15,319 nucleotides of DNA. Origin: JBCBKZ01 sp039026975 (GTDB lineage Bacteria > Bacteroidota > Bacteroidia > J057). Below the pieces are notes generated by a model that did not search any database, was not told the DNA's origin, and was given only the letters and a program-made list of their open reading frames with translations. Of the stretch, positions 7,038 to 11,873 are shown in pieces. Position numbers and translations under genes: made by a program. Where the stretch lies: assembly GCA_039026975.1 (NCBI GenBank), contig JBCCLI010000134.1, forward strand, positions 1-15,319, given 5' to 3'. How positions within the stretch are numbered: position 1 is the first letter of the stretch; each line of letters starts with the position of its first letter.

Positions 7038-8477
7038 TTACCTCACATGAGGATTCTTAATACCATATTCTTTCATCTTGTTTTTAAGGGTACTATAGCT
7101 ATATCCTAAGGCCTTAGCACTATGTGCCTGGTTAAAATTAAACAGACTCAACACATATCTAATATGCTTTTCTTCCACACTTTTCCAGTTGAGATAGGTC
7201 TCAGGGCGTTCCTCTTTAAACCTTTTAGGCAAGTGCTGAAGCTCTGCCTTCTCTTCTGCAAACACATAGAGCGTATTAAGAATACCTTCTAATTGCCGAA
7301 TATTGCCTGGATAAGAGTAATACAATAACTGCTTCTGAACTTCCTCAGATAAGCTAAGGGGCATAACCCCATAAATAGAAGCTAGTTGGTGCATCAAGTG
7401 CTTAATGAGTTCTTCCTTTTGTAGCATGGGATACTCTGACAGAGCGGGTAACTCTAGTTCCATATAGGCTAGCCTATAGTATAAGTCTTCCCGAAATGTC
7501 CCTTCCTGGATCATTTCTTCCAGATTTCTGTTAGTGGCAGTAATCACCCGTGTATCTGTTTTAATGATCTTACTTCCCCCTACAGCCGTAAACTCCTGCT
7601 CTTGCAGAACCCGTAAAAGGGAAGCCTGGAACTCCATAGAAATATCTCCTATCTCATCCAGGAAAAGGGTTCCCTTATCACACAACTCGAATAAGCCTTT
7701 CTGATCTTGGTAAGCGCCGGTAAAACTCCCTTTTTTATGGCCAAATAGACGAGATTCTAATAAGGTATCAGTTAGGGAAGCACAGTTAATAGCCATAAAG
7801 GTCCTGTTAGCTCTGGAGGAATTTTGATGGATGAATCTCGCCAGGTTTTCCTTGCCTGATCCACTGGCTCCTCTTATCATGATGTTTTTCACAGGATCTG
7901 CTTTGGCTATTTTATCTGCCTTCTCATAAACAGCTTCCAAGATAGGGAGCATTTTAAAAGCAGAATCAGGTAAGACCTTTTCTCCAGCTCTTACATATAG
8001 CCTACTGAGTAGTTCATCTGGCTGGATGATGAAGGGCTGAAAGGCGGCCTCTCCTCCTGTGACTTTCTCACTAAGTCCCAGAAATAAGTGAGTAGGAGCA
8101 GGATGAGAAAGGTGCAAGGCAAGCATCATTAACCTCATGGGGGTAGTACCTATGGTGATTAACAGATCTATATGCCGGGTAGTAGTCTGAAGCTCATTCA
8201 GAATGGCTTCCATCCCTGCCTTTACTTCCAGAAAGTCAAAGGCATTTACAAAGTTCAGGCTTCTAGGCACTATTTCCCTTTCCGGATAGGCCTGCTTCAG
8301 GGCAGCATACAGAAAATCCAGCCTTACATCCTCTTCATGTTCTGTGCTTAACAGAAGGTGATAGTCATGGTCATCATACATTTTTTCATGTAAGCTAAAG
8401 GAAGGACCTTCTCTATTGACTTCTCCCTCCTTAAAGTCTAGGAACATGGATACCCATGAGACTAACACTTTTTTCAT
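7038..8477 (-). CDS. RtcR-like CARF-type domain fused to a sigma-54 activator (AAA+ and Fis HTH)
   Basis: A 479-residue transcription activator. Residues 1-160 resemble the N-terminal CARF domain of RtcR: opening strand 'KKVLVSWVSMFLDF', then 'EREIVPRSLNFVNAFDF' (66-82), and a 'DLLITIGTTPMRLMMLAL' segment (104-121) whose Thr/Gly-rich turn corresponds to the ligand-binding loop of CARF proteins. Residues 170-405 are the sigma-54-interacting AAA+ domain: Walker A 'GASGSGKE' (203-210), loop 1 'GSFTGA' (250-255, normally GAFTGA), Walker B 'TLFLDEIGD' (270-278), arginine-finger region 'TFREDLYYRL' (327-336) and 'YPGNIRQLEG' (389-398). Residues 430-474 are a Fis-type helix-turn-helix. In E. coli RtcR this design activates the RNA repair operon through sigma-54. 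Next to a cyclase-competent Cas10, a cyclic oligoadenylate or a related RNA end is the likely ligand; this is inference. All ATPase motifs are intact. Confidence 0.9.
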   Translation of the reverse strand: MKKVLVSWVSMFLDFKEGEVNREGPSFSLHEKMYDDHDYHLLLSTEHEEDVRLDFLYAALKQAYPEREIVPRSLNFVNAFDFLEVKAGMEAILNELQTTTRHIDLLITIGTTPMRLMMLALHLSHPAPTHLFLGLSEKVTGGEAAFQPFIIQPDELLSRLYVRAGEKVLPDSAFKMLPILEAVYEKADKIAKADPVKNIMIRGASGSGKENLARFIHQNSSRANRTFMAINCASLTDTLLESRLFGHKKGSFTGAYQDQKGLFELCDKGTLFLDEIGDISMEFQASLLRVLQEQEFTAVGGSKIIKTDTRVITATNRNLEEMIQEGTFREDLYYRLAYMELELPALSEYPMLQKEELIKHLMHQLASIYGVMPLSLSEEVQKQLLYYSYPGNIRQLEGILNTLYVFAEEKAELQHLPKRFKEERPETYLNWKSVEEKHIRYVLSLFNFNQAHSAKALGYSYSTLKNKMKEYGIKNPHVR

Positions 8478-8483
8478 GCGATT

Positions 8484-8504
8484 ACCTATTAATATCTAAT
8501 AGGT
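8484..8504. promoter_or_regulatory. Inverted repeat in the 5' leader of the CARF-sigma-54 activator gene
   Basis: ACCTATTA (8484-8491) and TAATAGGT (8497-8504) are perfect inverted repeats with a 5-nt spacer. They sit between the putative -7 element (8512-8519) and the start codon (8477), about where transcription should begin. It could be an operator for autoregulation or a weak hairpin in the leader RNA. Confidence 0.5.
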
Positions 8505-8511
8505 GAATATA

Positions 8512-8519
8512 CAAATTTA
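8512..8519 (-). promoter_or_regulatory. Possible -7 element for the CARF-sigma-54 activator gene
   Basis: On the minus strand the bases read TAAATTTG, an exact fit to TAnnTTTG, 35 nt upstream of the ATG. No TTTG is present 19-21 nt further upstream, so only half of the promoter is seen. Confidence 0.42.
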
Positions 8520-8547
8520 ATAGCCTGTCCCCTCTATAGATCCTTGA

Positions 8548-8691
8548 ATGGCCCTTTATGCCATAGGAACAAGCTTTGCAAATATGCAGGGAAAGCGCAG
8601 TCAAGATTGGCTGTTTGAAATGGCCCGAGCATCTACGGCTTGTCGACACCCTAACGGGAGAGCCGAGGATGCCTGCCACCCCTTCACGTGA
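8548..8691 (+). other. Possible 47-codon reading frame or remnant, function unknown
   Basis: An ATG-to-TGA frame on the plus strand encodes 47 residues, starting MALYAIGTSFANMQGKRSQD and including 'TACRHPNGRAEDACHP'. It lies in a more GC-rich patch than the flanking DNA. The composition (Trp, Cys, His, charged residues) looks protein-like and has the feel of a fragment of a mobile-element protein, but I cannot name a family. There is no Shine-Dalgarno sequence and no neighbour in the same frame. It could equally be structured non-coding DNA. Confidence 0.2.
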
Positions 8692-8693
8692 AG
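8682..8693. promoter_or_regulatory. 12-bp palindrome CTTCAC-GTGAAG
   Basis: Perfect palindrome located about 205 nt upstream of the CARF-sigma-54 gene and about 38 nt upstream of the plus-strand small gene. It is paired with a second palindrome whose centre lies 23 bp away. Two spaced palindromes are the usual layout of an upstream activating sequence for sigma-54 activators. Confidence 0.4.
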
Positions 8694-8704
8694 CGATCTG
8701 ACAT

Positions 8705-8716
8705 ATCACCGGTGAT
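8705..8716. promoter_or_regulatory. 12-bp palindrome ATCACC-GGTGAT
   Basis: Perfect palindrome, second of a pair. Both contain CAC and GTG half sites, spaced differently around the centre. It lies just before the start of the plus-strand small exported protein gene. Confidence 0.4.
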
Positions 8717-8730
8717 TCATAGCTGAATTG

Positions 8731-9096
8731 ATGTTCATTTTTCAACAACAGCAGATTATGAATCCGTTCATCATACGCCCCGCAGGAGCTGGGCCTGGAG
8801 GAAGATTATTCCTAAAACTGACCTTTTGTTTGTTCCTGATGGGCTGCCTTAGTATGCAGCAGAGCCAAGCCCAAATCATCATAGGCATAGAGCCACCTCG
8901 TTCAGACTCTACTAATAGCCTGGTAGTGCCAGCTGACCTAGTGGTACAAACTCCTATTAAGCAGGAAGCCTATATACATGCAGCCAAGCAGCCAGGGATA
9001 CGTTCAGCTACTCCAACTGCAAGTAGCAGAAGAGTAAGCAGGAAACATTCTATTCTTCTATTCTGGGAAAGATGGTTGCTAGGCTTATTTAGATAA
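8731..9096 (+). CDS. Small predicted exported protein, function unknown
   Basis: A 121-residue frame from the ATG at 8731. A TTG lies directly before it, and a second ATG at 8758 gives 112 residues and a tidier signal peptide. After a short basic lead ('GGRLFLK') comes a hydrophobic stretch 'LTFCLFLMGCLSM' followed by 'QQSQAQ', a plausible signal peptidase site. The mature part is only about 75 residues, rich in Ser, Pro and Thr and ending in a basic, aromatic tail ('FWERWLLGLFR'). No domain is recognised. A good rho-independent terminator begins 26 nt after the stop, which supports expression as a single gene. It is divergent from the CARF-sigma-54 activator gene. Confidence 0.55.
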   Translation: MFIFQQQQIMNPFIIRPAGAGPGGRLFLKLTFCLFLMGCLSMQQSQAQIIIGIEPPRSDSTNSLVVPADLVVQTPIKQEAYIHAAKQPGIRSATPTASSRRVSRKHSILLFWERWLLGLFR

Positions 9097-9122
9097 GGGG
9101 TAGGTATTCTGTATATGTACGC

Positions 9123-9155
9123 ACGGTGGAGAGCGATGGCTCCCACCGTTTTTTT
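9123..9155 (+). terminator. Rho-independent terminator of the small exported protein gene
   Basis: ACGGTGG pairs with CCACCGT and the inner GAGC pairs with GCTC around a GATG loop, with one-base bulges. A run of seven or more T follows directly (9149-9155). It lies 26 nt downstream of the stop at 9096. Confidence 0.82.
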
Positions 9156-9424
9156 AATAAATAATAAGGAGTTTGTTGGATCTGATCCTGACAGGGAGAA
9201 CTAAAGATTCAAGCTGAACCCTATTCCATCTCTTATTGGCTCACCAGAATGATAAGTGAAATTTCCAAGGAAATAAGAAACCCCACCCCAACATTAAGCT
9301 AGCCTTTCCACTATATGCGCGTCATACCGTAGGGCTTATGCGCTGGCCGGATGGGTCATGCGGTATCTCGAGAAAAAATGGAATTAGCTATAATCTGCAT
9401 TGACTCTACTCACAACGTTTCCCA
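9156..9424. other. Non-coding gap between terminator and CRISPR array
   Basis: No gene is supported here. The only structure noticed is around 9313-9366. ATACCG (9324-9329) pairs with CGGTAT (9361-9366) across a GC-rich 31-nt interior, and TATGCGC occurs twice (9314-9320 and 9338-9343 region). It is the distal (trailer) side of the array if the array is read leftward. Confidence 0.5.
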
Positions 9425-10170
9425 ACCTTAATGCCCCGCAGGGCTTACTGTCCAGTGGACACCAGATAATCTCATGAAAACTTTAAATATCATTTTGTCT
9501 TAATGCCCCGCAGGGCTTTCCGTCTGGTGTCTTCTTCATTTTCCATGATCAATCTAGCACGAAATAACCAAGGCCTTCCCTCAAGTCCATCCTCCCCGCT
9601 TTCGTGCACCCCAGCCCACAATCTGAAGTGCAGGGCTTTTTGCATAACCCGTTTTAGTAAGGGCGAAAAATTTTTCGCCCCTCCTTCTCAATGCCCCATT
9701 CGGCTTCTCGGAACTTACTGTCCAATGGACTTGACTTCAAAGTCATTAACTCCGACCCGGTTCCGTCTTAATGCCCCGCAGGGCTTACTGTCCAATGGAC
9801 CCCGTGCCTACTGGCGCGCAGGAATAGGTCCTGTCTCGTCTTAATGCCCCGCAGGGCTTACTGTCCAATGGACTTGATTTATAATAGATTGCTGTGGCAA
9901 ACTAGGCTCAAAGCGTCTTAATGCCCCGCAGGGCTTACTGTCCAATGGACAGTGTTCTACAAGGCCAAGTAAGTGTTTTTATCTTGTCTTAATGCCCCGC
10001 AGGGCTTACTGTCCAATGGACGTCCTCGTAAGGGACTATCAGGATTCTCACTTAAAGAGGTCTTAATGCCCCGCAGGGCTTACTGTCCAATGGACATCGC
10101 CCCGACTCCCACCAAGGAGCAGACGCAGGCGGAGGTCTTAATGCCCCGCAGGGCTTACTGTCCAATGGAC
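9425..10170 (-). CRISPR. CRISPR array, 36-bp repeats, probably transcribed leftward
   Basis: Six identical 36-bp repeats lie at 9765-9800, 9838-9873, 9915-9950, 9986-10021, 10060-10095 and 10135-10170, with spacers of 37, 41, 35, 38 and 39 bp. At the low-coordinate side are a near-perfect copy (9425-9460, 33/36), a copy with a ruined 3' half (9497-9532), and a partial copy (9714-9730) after a 180-bp degenerate stretch. Spacers next to these measure 36 bp (9461-9496) and 34 bp (9731-9764). On the minus strand the repeat starts GTCCATTGGACAG and ends GGGGCATTAAGAC, giving an 8-nt 5' tag ATTAAGAC like those of other Cas6-cut arrays. Decay at the left end also places the leader at the right end. 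The repeat holds two short hairpins: GTCC-ATT-GGAC and GCCC-TGCG-GGGC. Spacer lengths suit a type III-A system. Confidence 0.97.
9533..9713. repeat. Degenerate stretch inside the CRISPR array with palindromes
   Basis: This 180-bp stretch interrupts the array where about two repeat-spacer units would fit. It holds repeat debris (AGGGCTT near 9632; AATGCCCC at 9690-9697; GGCTT near 9702). It also holds an 8-bp inverted repeat GCACGAAA/TTTCGTGC (9557-9564 and 9600-9607) and a perfect 20-bp palindrome made of GGGCGAAAAA and its complement (9661-9680). It may be decayed repeats with a short palindromic element inserted. Confidence 0.55.
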
Positions 10171-10272
10171 GCATTGACTATCAAAGGATTACGAAATACA
10201 GCTACGTCAAAGAATCCTAACTCTGTTTCTAACTTACTCATCATCAGCCATATATACAAGTCTCCAAAAATG
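10171..10272 (-). promoter_or_regulatory. Presumed CRISPR leader-proximal region
   Basis: Flanks the clean end of the array, which should be the leader side, and contains no further repeat. It is AT-rich. I could not find an exact TAnnTTTG promoter on the minus strand here, so the array promoter may lie further right among the TTCGCAAA repeats. Confidence 0.45.
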
Positions 10273-10620
10273 TTCGCAAATGACCCTTCTCTCAGAATCA
10301 TGGACTGGCACTTTCGGGTACTTAAGGCTAGTTAATATACTGATTATCAGAGATATGCATTTTTGAAAATGTTCGCAAAGGATTTTGAAAATTATGTGAG
10401 AATATCCCTTTGCGAAAGTTGCATTTTTTACTAAAAATAATCCCCTCATTATCAAATACTTACAAAGCCTATTTTCAGCCTTTTTGAAAAATGTTCGCAA
10501 ACGAAACGAAAATTTGCTCCTATCAGGTGGTTTGCGAAGATTTTAAGAGAGCACATTTTTTCACCAAACACTTAATTCTTTCATAATCAGTACAATAGCT
10601 AAAATAAGAATCTTCGCAAA
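10273..10620. repeat. Cluster of six TTCGCAAA 8-mers beside the CRISPR array
   Basis: The 8-mer TTCGCAAA or its complement occurs at 10273-10280 (+), 10372-10379 (+), 10409-10416 (-), 10494-10501 (+), 10531-10538 (-) and 10613-10620 (+). Three copies share the longer context AATGTTCGCAAA, two of them preceded by TTTTTGAAAA; two others share ATCTTCGCAAA. No gene is supported in this stretch: the short frames on both strands have unlikely composition. The arrangement looks like a cluster of protein-binding sites or a small interspersed repeat family in the leader region. Confidence 0.7.
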
Positions 10621-10642
10621 GGGTTTGGGGCCTCTCAGCAGC

Positions 10643-10741
10643 GAGATGAGAGCCATGCCATAAGATCTTACAAACAATATGAACCACTACCCACACAGCT
10701 ATGTCACTAAGCAGCTTCCTAGGTAAAGAGATGAGAGCCAT
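10643..10741. repeat. 14-bp direct repeat downstream of tRNA-Asp
   Basis: GAGATGAGAGCCAT occurs at 10643-10656 and again at 10728-10741, 85 bp apart. Each copy is followed within about 25 bp by a similar A-rich/CAAAC stretch, so the unit may be a diverged tandem duplication. There is no coding sequence between. Confidence 0.55.
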
Positions 10742-10744
10742 AAC

Positions 10745-10781
10745 AAAAAATCGCTTGCAAACCATTGATTTACAAGCGATT
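10745..10781 (-). terminator. Rho-independent terminator after tRNA-Asp
   Basis: Read on the minus strand, AATCGCTTG (10781-10773) pairs perfectly with CAAGCGATT (10757-10749) around a 15-nt loop and runs into six T (10750-10745). It starts 14 nt after the tRNA 3' end. Confidence 0.85.
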
Positions 10782-10795
10782 GTGATTTATTTCAG

Positions 10796-10869
10796 CGGTC
10801 CGGACGGGACTCGAACCCGCGACCCCATGCGTGACAGGCATGTATTCTAACCAACTGAACTACCGGACC
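10796..10869 (-). tRNA. tRNA-Asp (anticodon GUC)
   Basis: A 74-nt cloverleaf on the minus strand. The acceptor stem GGTCCGG pairs with CCGGACC and is followed by discriminator G, as expected for tRNA-Asp. The D arm is TAGTTCAGTTGGTTAGA, the anticodon loop is CTGTCAC with GTC at 10833-10835, and the T arm is GCGGGTTCGAGTCCCGT. CCA is not encoded. It has its own promoter (10910-10940) and terminator (10745-10781). Confidence 0.97.
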
Positions 10870-10909
10870 AATTTTTCCAAATAACGCACCTCTTTTTTCT
10901 AAGGTGAGG

Positions 10910-10940
10910 CAAATATAGACCCTTTTTGCTTTCAGTCAAA
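10910..10940 (-). promoter_or_regulatory. Bacteroidota-type promoter of tRNA-Asp
   Basis: On the minus strand TTTG (10940-10937), a 19-nt spacer, and TATATTTG (10917-10910) match the Bacteroidota -33/-7 consensus (TTTG, 19-21 nt, TAnnTTTG). The tRNA 5' end lies about 40 nt downstream. This is the clearest promoter in the window. Confidence 0.82.
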
Positions 10941-10947
10941 CAGAATT

Positions 10948-10962
10948 GTGAATTTTATTCAC
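10948..10962 (-). terminator. Weak hairpin after batE
   Basis: GTGAAT and ATTCAC form a 6-bp stem around three bases, about 33 nt downstream of the batE stop. There is no strong T-run after it, so termination between batE and the tRNA gene is not certain. Confidence 0.3.
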
Positions 10963-10994
10963 CGCAGACACACAAGATTTTTATGTCGCTACAG

Positions 10995-11765
10995 CTATAT
11001 TTCCTGAATAGCCTGTTGGTTGAGCCAACCTGCTATTTCGCCTACATTGGCATCGGAGATTTTGATTTCTGTCCAGCTGCCAGTGGTGCGAAGAATGCGC
11101 ACTTTGACACCTTCATGTAAGATCAGTAAGTCCTGGGCCGTTTGGTCAGGACTGGCCTTCACATAGGCATTCTGGGTGAAGATGATGCCCTGCTTACTGT
11201 TGGTTTCTTGCCCACGCTTCTCCAAGCCTACAGTGAGAAAGAGAAGGGAAACTACTGTCAACCCTATACCCGCAAAAAAGCCTACCCTTTTTACTACCCC
11301 ACTCGCCCCAAGTAGGAAGGCCGCTCCAGCTGCCAAGGCAGCCCATAATAAAATAACAGCCCATATCCCCCACCCTCCAGAATGGTTAGAGGCCACCCAG
11401 TCCTTCCACATCTTCTGCACCAGAAATTCCGGTTTGGGTTCCAGGTTATCTACTACCCGTAAGTTGGCTAGCCTAAGGTTAGTGATGATGTCCTCATTAT
11501 CTGGGGACAACTCCAGGGCTCGCTCGTAGTTCAGGATAGCGGGGGCCAACTGGGAGGTTCTATAATAGGCATTGCCCAGGTTGAAGTATAGCTCCGCAGA
11601 CTCTTCTCCGGCTATCAGCACACGCTCATAGGCCGAAATGGCCTCTTCATATTGCTCGCTTTGATAAGCCTGATTCCCTGCATAGAAGTCCTGCAGAGGA
11701 TCAGCTAAGAGGTTCTCTCTAGCACTTATGAGCAGAAGGACAAGTATATATGCTATATTTTTCAT
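10995..11765 (-). CDS. batE: BatE, aerotolerance operon protein with TPR and SH3 domains
   Basis: A 256-residue envelope protein that closes the bat operon. Bat proteins were linked to oxygen tolerance in Bacteroides fragilis; their exact biochemical role is not settled. It has an N-terminal signal sequence (residues 1-20), two TPR motifs ('DPLQDFYAGNQAYQSEQYEE' onward, about 22-95), two membrane helices (about 131-153 and 161-181) and a C-terminal bacterial SH3 domain (about 195-248, 'AYVKASPDQTAQDLLILHEG'). A good Shine-Dalgarno AAGGAG lies 5 nt before the ATG (11771-11776). It is separated from batD by 108 nt of structured DNA. Confidence 0.92.
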   Translation of the reverse strand: MKNIAYILVLLLISARENLLADPLQDFYAGNQAYQSEQYEEAISAYERVLIAGEESAELYFNLGNAYYRTSQLAPAILNYERALELSPDNEDIITNLRLANLRVVDNLEPKPEFLVQKMWKDWVASNHSGGWGIWAVILLWAALAAGAAFLLGASGVVKRVGFFAGIGLTVVSLLFLTVGLEKRGQETNSKQGIIFTQNAYVKASPDQTAQDLLILHEGVKVRILRTTGSWTEIKISDANVGEIAGWLNQQAIQEI

Positions 11766-11783
11766 TTTTACTCCTTTGAGTCT

Positions 11784-11859
11784 CTTCTTGGGAGGAGATT
11801 AAGAGGTAGGTTAAAAGTGCTCTGGTAGCACACCCCACCCCTGTGCCCCTCCCAAGAAG
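11784..11859 (-). promoter_or_regulatory. Long stem with inner hairpin between batD and batE
   Basis: CTTCTTGGGAGG (11784-11795) and CCTCCCAAGAAG (11848-11859) are perfect 12-bp inverted repeats, 52 nt apart. Inside lies a second hairpin, GTGCT-CTGGT-AGCAC (11817-11831). In the mRNA the distal arm ends 8 nt before the batE Shine-Dalgarno region. It may protect mRNA ends or tune batE expression relative to batD. There is no T-run, so it is not a standard terminator. Confidence 0.6.
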
Positions 11860-11873
11860 GGATTTTATTATAT

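Noticed and set aside
8641..8660. Possible minus-strand sigma-54 site (GG-N10-GC) upstream of the activator gene
   Set aside because: Only the two invariant dinucleotides match; the rest of TGGCAC and TTGC is absent, which is expected often by chance.
8482..8748. 88-codon minus-strand frame upstream of the activator
   Set aside because: It overlaps the activator's promoter and leader and the start of the divergent small gene, has no recognisable similarity, and stays open largely because the patch is GC-rich.
9661..9680. The 20-bp palindrome as a transcription terminator of the array
   Set aside because: A hairpin is possible, but no T-run follows on either strand, so termination is not supported.
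9503..9844. Open reading frame of 113 codons on the plus strand across the CRISPR array
   Set aside because: It runs through repeats and spacers; the repeated 'NAPQGLLSNG'/'MPRRAYCPMD' peptides are translations of the CRISPR repeat.
9973..10335. Open reading frame of 120 codons on the plus strand across the clean end of the array
   Set aside because: It is made of repeat-derived peptides and leader DNA, so it is not a gene.
10234..10765. Two minus-strand frames of 88 and 80 codons between array and tRNA
   Set aside because: They are built from the repeated TTCGCAAA motif and terminator DNA, are Cys/Phe-rich, and have no start context.
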